A stretch of DNA of 64,000 nucleotides from assembly GCA_963801985.1 (NCBI GenBank), contig CAWDGV010000002.1:186001-250000 (forward strand). The letters are read 5' to 3'. The notes under the pieces were generated by a model that worked only from the letters and a program-made list of their open reading frames with translations, had not been told where the DNA came from and searched no databases. The translations under genes were made by a program, and so were the position numbers. Below, piece after piece: positions 8,423 to 17,202 of this stretch. Position 1 is the stretch's first letter, and each line of letters starts with the position of its first letter. The DNA is from JABDQZ01 sp963801985. Its GTDB lineage: Bacteria; Pseudomonadota; Gammaproteobacteria; Chromatiales; Chromatiaceae.

Positions 8423-9150
8423 GTAAGCTGTTACATGTTTTGCTGGGGCTATTGCTGTTATCGACAACTGCTTTCAGCCAGGCCGCCTATATCACGGATA
8501 AACTGGTCGCAGGGCTTTACAAGGAAGCCAAGGTCAGTGACAAGCCGGTCAAGGCATTGAATAGTGGTACACCACTTGAAGTCATTTCACGTGAAAACGG
8601 TTATGTAAAAGTGCGCACCTCAGATGGCACGATTGGCTGGGTTGAATCAGCTTACCTGACGGAAGAAAAGCCGGCTCGCAGCATCCTGCTTGAAACCCAG
8701 GCCAGGATTTCGATGCTGCAAAAACAGCTGGAACAGGTTAAGGCCAAGGCTGACAGCGTGTCAGGCGAGCAGGATGCTGAGGACCTGTCTGTGTGGCAGG
8801 AAAAACTGGCCAAGGCACAGGGGCAGGTCAGCCAACTGGAAATTCAGTTGAAGGCCGCCAGGCTTAATATCAAGGAGTGGGAAGACAGGCAGCAGTCAGC
8901 TGAACAGGAAAACCGGGCGTTGCGTGAGCAGATTCAACAGGTGGCTGACATTCTGCAGGTTTCGATTAAGCCCCGGGCAGTATCCGAAGCAGCACCAGAG
9001 GCTCCAGCAGCTATGGATGTTGGCAGAATTTTTGCCAATGACTGGATCTGGGCACTGCTGGTTATTGGCCTGATCATCGGTTTTGTAGCCGGTTTTTATT
9101 ATATGCGACATAGAGTAAGTAAACGCTTCGGCTCAGTGATCAGGTTGTAA
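8419..9150 (+). CDS. SH3-domain protein with coiled coil and C-terminal membrane anchor
   Basis: 243 residues: a signal peptide (cleavage likely after FSQAA), a bacterial SH3 domain over about residues 25-90 (GTPLEVISRENGYVKVRT, DGTIGWVESAYLT), a long coiled coil from about 95 to 185, and a membrane helix near 210-230 followed by a basic tail. This matches the 'SH3 and anchor domain' family that includes YgiM. It probably sits in the inner membrane with the SH3 domain in the periplasm; function is unknown. The ATG overlaps the prlC stop and ubiD follows 5 bases after the stop. Confidence 0.88.
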   Translation: MSKLLHVLLGLLLLSTTAFSQAAYITDKLVAGLYKEAKVSDKPVKALNSGTPLEVISRENGYVKVRTSDGTIGWVESAYLTEEKPARSILLETQARISMLQKQLEQVKAKADSVSGEQDAEDLSVWQEKLAKAQGQVSQLEIQLKAARLNIKEWEDRQQSAEQENRALREQIQQVADILQVSIKPRAVSEAAPEAPAAMDVGRIFANDWIWALLVIGLIIGFVAGFYYMRHRVSKRFGSVIRL

Positions 9151-9155
9151 CTGAC

Positions 9156-10626
9156 ATGAAATATAGCGATCTGCGTGACTTCATCGATCAACTGGAACAA
9201 ATGGGTGAACTTAAACGCATCCAGGCTGAAGTTGATCCCTATCTTGAAATGACCGAAATTTGTGACCGCACGTTACGAGCCGCGGTCCGGCATTGCTGTT
9301 TGAAAATCCCAAAGGCTATTCCACGCCGGTATTAGCCAACCTGTTTGGTACGCCGCGCCGGGTTGCCCTGGGCATGGGCGAAGAAAGCGTGGAGGCTTTG
9401 CGCGAGGTTGGCAAGCTGCTGGCGATGCTTAAAGAGCCCGATCCACCCAAAGGCATGAAAGATGCCTGGGAGAAGCTGCCTATTTTCAGGAAAGTACTGG
9501 ATATGGCGCCCAAGGAAAAAAGCAGCGCCAATTGCCAGCAGGTCAAGCTGGAAGGCGATGACGTTGACTTGCAGAATATCCCGGTGCAAACCTGCTGGCC
9601 TGAAGATGCGGGTCCATTAATTACCTGGGGGCTGGTGATTACGCGTGGACCCGGATAAAGACGCGGCAGAACCTGGGTATTTACCGAATGCAGGTGATTG
9701 GGAAAAACCGTGTCATCATGCGCTGGCTTGCGCATCGTGGCGGAGCCCTGGATTTTCGTGACTGGCAAAAGCAACATCCAGGTAAGCCATTCCCGGTATC
9801 TGTTGCGTTGGGTGCAGACCCCGCGACGATTCTGGGCGCAGTAACGCCTGTGCCGGATAGCTGTCTGAATATGCTTTTGCCGGTTTGTTGCGCGGCTCAA
9901 GAACGGAAGTGGTCAAGTCAGTCGGGTAATGATTTACAGGTACCGGCTTCCGCCGAATTTGTTCTGGAAGGTCATATTTATGCCGGATGAAATGGCGCCG
10001 GAAGGCCCGTTTGGCGATCATACCGGCTATTACAATGAAGTGGACTGCATTTCCGGTTTTCACGATTGAACGCATCACCCACCGTAAAGAGCCGATATAT
10101 CACAGCACTTACACCGGTCGGCCGCCTGATGAACCGGCCGTTCTTGGGCGTTGCCCTTAATGAAGTTTTTGTGCCCATTCTGCAGAAACAGTTTCCGGAA
10201 ATTGTTGATTTTTATTTGCCGCCGGAAGGCTGCTCATATCGGATGGCCGTGGTCAGTATGAAAAAGCAGTATGCCGGACATGCCAAGCGCGTAATGTTTG
10301 GCGTCTGGTCATTTTTACGCCAGTTCATGTATACCAAGTTTGTTATCGTGACCGATGATGATGTCAACGTGCGTGACTGGAATGATGTGATCTGGGCTAT
10401 GACGACACGTATGGATCCGGCCCGCGATACTACGATTGTTGAAAATACGCCGATTGATTACCTGGATTTTGCATCGCCGGTTTCAGGTCTGGGTGGTAAA
10501 ATCGGTTTTGATGCGACCAACAAATGGCCGGGTGAAACTGACCGTGAATGGGGCAGGCCGATTGTCATGGATGAGGCGGTAAAGCAGCGGATTGATGAGC
10601 TTTGGGATACACTCGGAATTGATTAG
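9156..10626 (+). pseudogene. ubiD: 3-octaprenyl-4-hydroxybenzoate carboxy-lyase (UbiD), multiple frameshifts
   Basis: UbiD decarboxylates 4-hydroxy-3-polyprenylbenzoate in ubiquinone synthesis using prenylated FMN. Conserved UbiD sequence runs from MKYSDLRDFIDQLEQMGELK at 9156 to the end at 10626, but the frame changes repeatedly: near 9283 (one base missing), 9652, 9850, 9930, 9986, 10045 and 10147. Between breaks the protein is well conserved (DDVDLQNIPVQTCWPEDAGP, ALGADPATILGAVTPVPD, STYTGRPPDEPAVLG, FATTRMDPARDT-like and ENTPIDYLDFASPVSGLG stretches). Such conservation with clustered one-base indels suggests low-quality sequence; true decay would also bring substitutions and in-frame stops. 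Nothing else in the window replaces it. Confidence 0.9.
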
Positions 10627-10775
10627 CTTTCAATTAATGTGATTTAAGCATGCCTTTTATGATGGACGCGTTGAACCCGTCCATATCCGCCATTAGATCA
10701 GACATGCCCAATTTCACTTTTGAATAGAAAATGGTTCAGTACAGCGAGCTCGCCTCTTTAATTTAGGACGTTACT

Positions 10776-11522
10776 ATGAACAAATTTATCCCGGTTTTAA
10801 TCATTCTGTCAGTGTCAGGTGTAGCTGTGGCAGGTTGGCAGGACTTTCTTCAGCAGCAGGTCGATTCATTTCAGAAGGGTGAAAGTACCTCGGTTTCCAA
10901 TATCGCCACATCGGCATTAAGCCAGGAAGATATGATTGCCGGCCTGAAACAGGCGCTTGAGAAGGGAGTCGGTTTTGCCGTCGATAACCTTGGCCAGCCG
11001 GATGGTTTCCTGGAGAATGCCGATGTCCGGATTCCAATGCCGGATCAATTGCAGCAATTGGAATCGTTGTTGCGAAAACTGGGCCAGGATGCCCTTGCTG
11101 ACCAGTTTGTTACCACCATGAACCGCGCGGCAGAACAGGCAGTGCCCTTAACCCGTGACGTACTGGTCAGCGGGGTTCAGCAGATGACCATTGAGGATGC
11201 CAAAAATATTGTCAGTGGTCCCGATGATGCGGCTACCAGCTACCTGCGAAAAACCGGCGGCGAGCAGCTGCGTGCGGCAATCGAGCCTATCGTAAAACAG
11301 GCAACAGACCAGGCCGGTGTAACCAGCCAATACAAGAGCCTGTTTAACAATCTTGGTTTCATGGGCAGCTTTTTGAATCCGGATGACTATGACATTGATA
11401 AATATGTCACGGACAAAACCATGGATGGCCTGTTTACCATGATTGCAGAACAGGAAAAAATGATTCGTGAAAATCCGGTGGAAAGAACAACCGATTTGCT
11501 GAAGCAGGTATTTGCTAATTAA
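10776..11522 (+). CDS. DUF4197 family secreted protein
   Basis: 248 residues with a signal peptide (about residues 1-19, ending AVAGW) and no further membrane helix, so probably periplasmic. It contains DUF4197 features: LSQEDMIAGLKQALEKGVGF, a central MNRAAEQAVPLTRDVLVSGV and a C-terminal YVTDKTMDGLFTMIAEQE. Function is unknown for the family. A ribosome site is present (AGGA within TTTAGGACG before the ATG). It appears to be a single-gene unit, followed by a hairpin at 11544-11582. Confidence 0.9.
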   Translation: MNKFIPVLIILSVSGVAVAGWQDFLQQQVDSFQKGESTSVSNIATSALSQEDMIAGLKQALEKGVGFAVDNLGQPDGFLENADVRIPMPDQLQQLESLLRKLGQDALADQFVTTMNRAAEQAVPLTRDVLVSGVQQMTIEDAKNIVSGPDDAATSYLRKTGGEQLRAAIEPIVKQATDQAGVTSQYKSLFNNLGFMGSFLNPDDYDIDKYVTDKTMDGLFTMIAEQEKMIRENPVERTTDLLKQVFAN

Positions 11523-11876
11523 GCCGGCTGGGTCTCGTCGCTGATTTTCTGTTGCGATGAGGCCGCCATCGCATCAGAAAATAATTCATCCCTGACAGAT
11601 TGCAATGATTTTGTCTGGCTGTTTTCCAGCGTATACATCAGGCGTAATGTATATACAATGAATATATGTTTTTCAAAGTGATTACAGAAAAAAACTGTAT
11701 GAATTTTTTGCAGGTAGTATTGGAGAGAGACTGATTTACACAGTGCTTAATGCAGACATTGAGCGTGTCATGAAATTGAAACAGGGTTGCTATTTGAAAG
11801 CTGCTGCTGGTATTCGTTACGCAGGGCTGTTTAAATCACCTTTCATATATTACTTATCCAGGTTTTCAACCTGTCC
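11523..11876. other. 354-bp intergenic region before the phosphotransfer cluster
   Basis: Holds a strong hairpin near its start (listed separately), then AT-rich sequence around 11640-11700 with TATA-like stretches that could contain the cluster's promoter, though no clean -35/-10 pair is obvious. A small 6-bp hairpin, CAGGTT-TTC-AACCTG (11859-11873), lies just before the ATG at 11877, where a ribosome site would be expected. I see no coding sequence here. Confidence 0.5.
11544..11582 (+). terminator. Hairpin after the DUF4197 gene
   Basis: A 16-bp stem with one mismatch: ATTTTCTGTTGCGATG (11544-11559), a 7-base loop, and its complement (11567-11582). No run of T follows the right arm. It sits 21 bases after the DUF4197 stop and could end that transcript or protect its 3' end. 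Confidence 0.55.
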
Positions 11877-13499
11877 ATGCGACTGCCAAAAACCGTAAAA
11901 GACAACCTGTTTTTTTTACTTGCCGAAACCAATGCCCAGATAGCAAATCTGCAGGTATTGCTGGATACGGCATCATCCACCGTTGCACAGCGTATCCTGG
12001 ATCGCCATGGCTATACCTATAATCTTAAAATGCGCATCCATGACAGTTGCACAGAAATTTTGCGCAGTGGCAAAAAACATAACGTCGATATTTTTTCCCT
12101 GCGTGCAGCTGAAACCATTGCATCCGACCTGGAACGCCTGACAGATATCTGTCATGACAGTGTCCGACTGATGCAGAACCTGGCCAGTTACAATGCTTTA
12201 AAGCAGCAACGTACGGCAGATTTGCTCGATGAGGTTATTGATGGAATATCCTATATCGAGCAGGCGATCGAGGAAGACGATACCCAGCTTGCTTTAAAAG
12301 CGGGTGCAGTAGAAAGAAAGCTCGATCGTGCATACCACAAGTTGTTTGACAAGCAACTGAAGAACCTGAAAAAACAGAAATATCCCGAGAATACGATTAC
12401 GGCCCTGTTTGTCGCCCAGCGCATCGAGGAAATGGGTAACGTACTGCTGAATATTGCCGAGTCCATCATGTCGGCAAAACTTGGTCAGCCTATGCACCTG
12501 GACCGTTTCAGATCATTAAAAACCGCCCTGTCAGACCTGGGCCTGATTGATGCAGAAGTCGAGCAGATTGCAGAAACACGTTCTGGCAGTGGTATTTCCG
12601 GGATATCCAGTAAAGACGACGATGAAGGTTATGTCGCTATCTTTAAAGATGGTAACAAGGAGAAGCTTAAGGAAGAACGTGAAAGCGTGGAAAGCTGGCA
12701 TGAAATATTTCCGGGGCTGGCGCCGCAAATCCTGTCTTATAACAAGAAAGGCAAAAATGCGTCCCTGCTGATTGAGCATCTGCCGGGATTAACTTTTGAA
12801 CAGATCCTGTTGCATGAGTCCGATGATTGTCTTGATAAGACAATCAAATACCTGACAAAAACCATCAAGGCTGTCTGGCTTGAAACCAGAAGAAAAAAAG
12901 CCTTCAGCGCCAACCATATTCAGCAGTTGCGTAAACGCCTGCCAAGCGTGCTTGAAGTTCACCCAATGTTTGAAAGTGAAAAAATGCGTATCTGTGGCGC
13001 AAAGATCAAGTCACTGGAAGATCTTATTGAGACGGCTGAAAAGATTGAGAAAAAATTACCGCCGCCGTTTTCGGTGTATATCCATGGTGACTTCAATGTC
13101 GATAACATCATCTTTGATATGGACTCGGAGAAAATCCGTTTTATTGATTTACACCGTTCCTGTTACCTGGATTATGTGCAGGACATCGCGGTTTTCATGG
13201 TATCGAATTATCGGCTGCAGGTCCTGAACAAGCCAACAAGGCGCCGTATTACCAGGGTTGCCCTGAGTATCTACAAATTTGCCTCGGATTTTGCCGGTAA
13301 GCATGCCGATGACAGTTTTGAAATACGGCTCGCACTGGGACTGGCGCGCTCATTTATTACGTCTACCCGATTTATCCTGGATAAGTCATTGGCGAAAAAA
13401 ATGTTTTTCCGCGGTGTTTACTTGCTGGAGCGTATCAATGAGCTGGATGAGGCATCAATGAAAGACTTTAAATTACCCGTTAGGGAGTTGTTTACATGA
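11877..13499 (+). CDS. PhoU-like domain fused to an aminoglycoside-phosphotransferase-type kinase
   Basis: 540 residues in two parts. Residues 1-220 form a helical bundle like PhoU (MRLPKTVKDNLFFLLAETNA, EVIDGISYIEQAIEEDD, RIEEMGNVLLNIAESIM). Residues 230-540 form an APH/choline-kinase-like fold with the Brenner motif HGDFNVDN starting at H403 and a metal-binding IDLHRS with D424. It therefore probably phosphorylates a small molecule or protein. PhoU proteins regulate phosphate uptake and contact polyphosphate metabolism; the joining of the two is unusual. First gene of the cluster; its stop overlaps the ATP-grasp start as ATGA, implying coupled translation. A hairpin covers the region before the start and no clear ribosome site is visible. 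Confidence 0.8.
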   Translation: MRLPKTVKDNLFFLLAETNAQIANLQVLLDTASSTVAQRILDRHGYTYNLKMRIHDSCTEILRSGKKHNVDIFSLRAAETIASDLERLTDICHDSVRLMQNLASYNALKQQRTADLLDEVIDGISYIEQAIEEDDTQLALKAGAVERKLDRAYHKLFDKQLKNLKKQKYPENTITALFVAQRIEEMGNVLLNIAESIMSAKLGQPMHLDRFRSLKTALSDLGLIDAEVEQIAETRSGSGISGISSKDDDEGYVAIFKDGNKEKLKEERESVESWHEIFPGLAPQILSYNKKGKNASLLIEHLPGLTFEQILLHESDDCLDKTIKYLTKTIKAVWLETRRKKAFSANHIQQLRKRLPSVLEVHPMFESEKMRICGAKIKSLEDLIETAEKIEKKLPPPFSVYIHGDFNVDNIIFDMDSEKIRFIDLHRSCYLDYVQDIAVFMVSNYRLQVLNKPTRRRITRVALSIYKFASDFAGKHADDSFEIRLALGLARSFITSTRFILDKSLAKKMFFRGVYLLERINELDEASMKDFKLPVRELFT

Positions 13500-14395
13500 G
13501 TTATCCAAAAATCGCCGTTATTGGAATCCCCGGTAAGTGGTCGACGGAAGTTCTCGCCGATGCCCTGGAAAGCAAAACCGGATTCAGGCTGGTGATTGAC
13601 ATGGCAGATGTCTCGGCGGATCTGAGCAATGGCAGTTTGTATGCTGGTGAATATAACCTGTGTGAACTGGATGGCATTATCGTAAAAAAAATCAGCCAGC
13701 AATATAACCCGAATACACTCGACCGGATTGAACTGTTACGCCTGGCCGAGAAACAGGGCGTGCGGGTGTTTACCCAGCCCGAAAAAATCATCCGCATGAT
13801 AGACCGGCTGGCCTGTACCATGACACTTCGCTCAGGTGATATACCCATGCCGGATACTGTCGTAACCGAGGATATCCATGCAGCTGTCAAGACCGTTAAA
13901 AGATTTGGTGCTGCTGTTTTTAAACCGCTCTATTCCACCAAGGCCCGTGGCATGACAGTGATTGAATCAAGCTTGCCCGAACAGGAAATGCTACAGCAGA
14001 TCAGTGACTTCAGGGCTGAGAATCCCATGATGTATATCCAGCGCAAGCTGGATTTGCCGGGTCGTGATTACGGCATGGTTTTTCTTGGTGGGGAATACCT
14101 GGGCACCTATGCGCGTGTGGCGCAAAGTGATACCTGGAATACAACCATTAACAGTGGTGGCAAGTATGCTCTGCATGAACCGGAAGCAAGCATCATCAAG
14201 CTTGCTTCAACAGCCGAGCGTTTATTTGGGATGGATTTCACTACCGTCGATGTGGCTGATACCGATGCTGGCCCAATAGTTTTTGAAGTATCGGCTTTTG
14301 GTGGTTTCAAGGGAGCCAAAGAAGGTATCGGAATTGATGCAGCCGGCATGTATGCTGACTATGCGATCAAACAGGTTGCCGGACAGCAGGGGTAA
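13496..14395 (+). CDS. ATP-grasp enzyme of GAK-system type (RimK-like)
   Basis: 299 residues with an ATP-grasp fold resembling RimK ligases: a lysine strand AVFKPLYSTKARGMTVIE, the stretch MYIQRKLDLPGRDYGMVFLG, YARVAQSDTWNTTINSGGKY, and a metal-binding end FEVSAFGGFKGAKEG. Such enzymes activate a carboxylate with ATP and join it to an amine, thiol or similar group. I recall a family named 'GAK system ATP-grasp enzyme' occurring with an HprK-related kinase and an amphi-Trp protein, and both are present downstream. Start codon overlaps the previous stop; 5 bases separate it from the next gene. The acceptor is unknown. Confidence 0.85.
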   Translation: MSYPKIAVIGIPGKWSTEVLADALESKTGFRLVIDMADVSADLSNGSLYAGEYNLCELDGIIVKKISQQYNPNTLDRIELLRLAEKQGVRVFTQPEKIIRMIDRLACTMTLRSGDIPMPDTVVTEDIHAAVKTVKRFGAAVFKPLYSTKARGMTVIESSLPEQEMLQQISDFRAENPMMYIQRKLDLPGRDYGMVFLGGEYLGTYARVAQSDTWNTTINSGGKYALHEPEASIIKLASTAERLFGMDFTTVDVADTDAGPIVFEVSAFGGFKGAKEGIGIDAAGMYADYAIKQVAGQQG

Positions 14396-14400
14396 ACAGA

Positions 14401-15501
14401 ATGAAAAACATGCAGGCAAAAAAATTAGCCGATCAATTTTTAAAGGATCAGCAACTTGATGACAGGAAAGTGATTCTTGACCTGAATGGTTTCCGGATAG
14501 CGTTAAGCTCAAATTCAATTGCTTTACTGCAACACCTGGAAAATTATTTTTCACATGTCGTTGCTGAAGGTGAGAGCGAGGTGGAAGTTGTCTGCATTGA
14601 ATCTGCGGTTGTAGACCCGGGTGTTGAATTTATTGACTGGCAACGTGAGCCAGGTAAGAGTGGGCGTAAAGATGCTTTTTATGATCTAGAAGACGGGCGC
14701 CTGGTACAGAAAGTACGTACGGGTATGCTGTTCCTGCAAAGTGAGTCTTACCGCATCGCTATTGGCCCCTGTAACCAGTACGACAACCAGGTGATTAACT
14801 TTATCAATGCGCAGTATATGAACTGGCTGCAGCAGCATGATGAATTGATCTGCCATGCATCGGGTCTGGTTATCAATGATCAATGCATGGCAATAGCCGG
14901 TTTTTCCGGAGGTGGCAAGTCGACCTTGATGTTGCATATGCTGGCCGAGCCCGGCGTTGCCTACCTCACCAATGACCGGTTGTTTTTAAGCCGGGAAAAT
15001 AACGTGGTAGTTGCAAAGGGCATCCCCAAGCTGCCACGTGTCAATCCTGGCACCATAGTTCATGATCCTTTATTGCGGCCGATTCTGACTGCAGGGCGTT
15101 GCGAAGAGTTACTTGCCATGCCCAAAGAAGAGCTCTGGCACCTGGAAGAAAAGTACGATGTGGATGTCGAAGCAATTTACGGCGAAAACAAGATTGTTCA
15201 GCAGCAGAAAATAACGGCATTTCTGATTCTTAACTGGAAATTTAATGATGTATCGCCCTGTGCAATTAAGCAGGTTGATTTGATTCAGCGGCAGGAACTG
15301 CTGGGTGCAGTCATGAAATCCCCCGGGCCCTTCTACCAATTCAAAGACGGGCATTTTTTCACGGACGATATGCAGCTTGAAGAACGGTACTACCTGGAAA
15401 TGATGCAGGGTATTCGTGTTTACGAAGCAACTGGCAAAGTTGATTTCGACTATGCACAGAAGTTTTGCATCGACATGTTAAATGAAGAGCGATTGGCCTG
15501 A
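14401..15501 (+). CDS. HprK-related kinase (type B)
   Basis: 366 residues. A P-loop GFSGGGKSTLMLHML (lysine 173) follows CHASGLVINDQCMAIA, the arrangement found in HPr kinase and in the HprK-related kinases A and B. A downstream YLTNDRLFL corresponds to the acidic catalytic region. HPr kinase phosphorylates a serine on HPr; the relatives lack the HprK N-terminal domain and their targets are unknown. The position directly after an ATP-grasp enzyme is the arrangement I associate with the 'HprK-related kinase B' family. No HPr gene is visible in the window. An 8-base gap separates it from the SixA-Nudix gene. Confidence 0.85.
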   Translation: MKNMQAKKLADQFLKDQQLDDRKVILDLNGFRIALSSNSIALLQHLENYFSHVVAEGESEVEVVCIESAVVDPGVEFIDWQREPGKSGRKDAFYDLEDGRLVQKVRTGMLFLQSESYRIAIGPCNQYDNQVINFINAQYMNWLQQHDELICHASGLVINDQCMAIAGFSGGGKSTLMLHMLAEPGVAYLTNDRLFLSRENNVVVAKGIPKLPRVNPGTIVHDPLLRPILTAGRCEELLAMPKEELWHLEEKYDVDVEAIYGENKIVQQQKITAFLILNWKFNDVSPCAIKQVDLIQRQELLGAVMKSPGPFYQFKDGHFFTDDMQLEERYYLEMMQGIRVYEATGKVDFDYAQKFCIDMLNEERLA

Positions 15502-15509
15502 GTGTCAGG

Positions 15510-16499
15510 GTGATGAAGAAAAAGCCAGTGCGCGAATTACTGATTTACAGACACGGACATGCACAAGAAAGGGGAAATCATTCTGACTTTGCACGCGAGT
15601 TGCGTGACAAGGGCAAACGTAATGCCCAGCGTATCGGTGTCTGGCTGGCGCAGAATAAGAAAATACCTGACTATATCCTGACTTCACCGGCAACGCGTGC
15701 CCTGGTTACTGCAGAAAAAACCGTTAAAACGGCTGGCATAAGCAGCCAGGTAATCAATCAGCAGGAAAAACTGTACCAGGCTACGCTGAATGACCTGATA
15801 GAAGCACTACGCCAGGTTCCTGAAGCATCAAGGCGCGTGATGTTGGTCGGGCATAACCCGGTGCTTGAAGAATTGCTGCTGCAGTTAAGTCGAACCGAGG
15901 TGCCGCAAATGGATAATGGCGCTATTCTGACACCTGCCGCACTGGCCTTGTTAAAACTGGACTGTCCATGGAGCCAATTGAAAAATGATTGCGCCACACT
16001 CAATGAGATAGTGTATCCGAAGACATTGCCGAGACTCTTTCCGTTTCCGGATGTTGATGGAAATGAAATGCGTAGCCGGCCTGCCTATTACTATAGCCAG
16101 TCATCGGTTGTGCCCTATCGTATAACAGCAGCTGGCCTGCAAATCATGGTGGTTGCTTCAAGCAAGCGAAAACACTGGGTGATTCCCAAAGGAATACATG
16201 AACCGGGTTTATCTGACCGGGAGTCTGCCGCCAAGGAAGCGCTTGAAGAGGCCGGTGTTGAAGGTGTTGTCGCCGACGATGAAATTGGTTCATACCGTTA
16301 TCCCAAATGGGATGCTTTCTGCGATGTAAAAGTTTATCCCATGAAAGTAGAGCGAGAGATTGATGAGGCGGACTGGGAGGAAAGTCATCGCGGCCGTCAG
16401 TGGGTTTCGGTTGAGGATGCCGTGGCAATGGTTAAAAACGAGGATGTGAAACGCATCGTTGCATTATTACCCGGCTGGTTGGAGAGGCACTCAGCATGA
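15510..16499 (+). CDS. SixA-type histidine phosphatase fused to a DIPP-like Nudix hydrolase
   Basis: 329 residues. Residues 1-160 form a histidine phosphatase domain with the catalytic RHG in LLIYRHGHAQ and a second histidine in VMLVGHNP, as in SixA, which removes phosphate from phosphohistidine. Residues 190-329 form a Nudix domain whose box PKGIHEPGLSDRESAAKEAL, then EEAGV, starts near residue 228. The box has a leucine at the usual first glutamate and a shifted HEPG, like diphosphoinositol-polyphosphate phosphohydrolases, some of which also cut polyphosphate. Two in-frame ATGs (15510 and 15513) make the exact start uncertain. The stop overlaps the next gene as ATGA. Confidence 0.88.
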   Translation: MMKKKPVRELLIYRHGHAQERGNHSDFARELRDKGKRNAQRIGVWLAQNKKIPDYILTSPATRALVTAEKTVKTAGISSQVINQQEKLYQATLNDLIEALRQVPEASRRVMLVGHNPVLEELLLQLSRTEVPQMDNGAILTPAALALLKLDCPWSQLKNDCATLNEIVYPKTLPRLFPFPDVDGNEMRSRPAYYYSQSSVVPYRITAAGLQIMVVASSKRKHWVIPKGIHEPGLSDRESAAKEALEEAGVEGVVADDEIGSYRYPKWDAFCDVKVYPMKVEREIDEADWEESHRGRQWVSVEDAVAMVKNEDVKRIVALLPGWLERHSA

Positions 16500-17188
16500 G
16501 CGAGTTAATCGCGGTTTTTATTCGTCATGGTGATTATCAGCAGCTGCCTGATACGCCCAGCGCGCATCAGCCTTTTCCCTTAACCGGTGCAGGCATGAGG
16601 CAGGCTCACGAAGCGGCAATATTGGTCAGAGAAATGGCCGAACAAAATCATTGGCAGGTGAATTCAGAAATTCAATGTTCCAACCTGCTAAGAGCCTGGC
16701 AGACGGCTGACATCATAGGCCGGCAACTTGATGGCCGGTTTACCTTATCCGGTTATGATGAGCTGGCAGAACGCAGTATGGGAAGTGCTGCCAACCTCAC
16801 GCTTACGCAGATCGAAGACGTACTGGATAAGGATCCTCGTTTTAAAACACCTCCCGCCAACTGGAAGAGCGACAGTCATTACCGCTTGCCTTTGCAGGGT
16901 GCAGAGTCTTTGCTGGAAGCCGGTGAGCGCATTGCGGATCATGTACGAAAGCAGATGGAGGCTTTGCAGCAAAAAGGCAACGCGAGGTTAATGCAGCTGT
17001 TTGTCGGTCATGGTGCTGCCTTCCGGCATGCAGCCCATCACCTGGGGGTATTGGAATTCGAACAGATAGCAAAACTCAGCATGTACCATGCAACACCGGT
17101 TGCAATGGCAGTTGTGCCGGGACGGGCGTGGCGGCATGTGGCGGGCGACTGGAAAGTTCGCCCTGTCATTGATCATGAAATTGATTAA
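16496..17188 (+). CDS. Histidine phosphatase family protein (phosphoglycerate-mutase-like)
   Basis: 230 residues with catalytic motifs IRHGD near residue 9 and VGHGAAFRHAAHHLG near residue 168, plus the typical SNLLRAWQTADIIG stretch. The fold removes phosphate from small molecules or proteins through a phosphohistidine intermediate. It is longer than SixA and has an inserted middle part (NLTLTQIEDVLDKDPRF). Its ATG overlaps the stop of the SixA-Nudix gene and the metallophosphatase follows 14 bases later, so all are probably co-translated. The specific substrate is not predictable. Confidence 0.88.
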   Translation: MSELIAVFIRHGDYQQLPDTPSAHQPFPLTGAGMRQAHEAAILVREMAEQNHWQVNSEIQCSNLLRAWQTADIIGRQLDGRFTLSGYDELAERSMGSAANLTLTQIEDVLDKDPRFKTPPANWKSDSHYRLPLQGAESLLEAGERIADHVRKQMEALQQKGNARLMQLFVGHGAAFRHAAHHLGVLEFEQIAKLSMYHATPVAMAVVPGRAWRHVAGDWKVRPVIDHEID

Positions 17189-17202
17189 CTAAACATAAAC
17201 AG

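Noticed and set aside
9316..9900. Minus-strand frame of 194 residues across ubiD
   Set aside because: It is created by the frameshifted plus-strand gene and shows no known motif.
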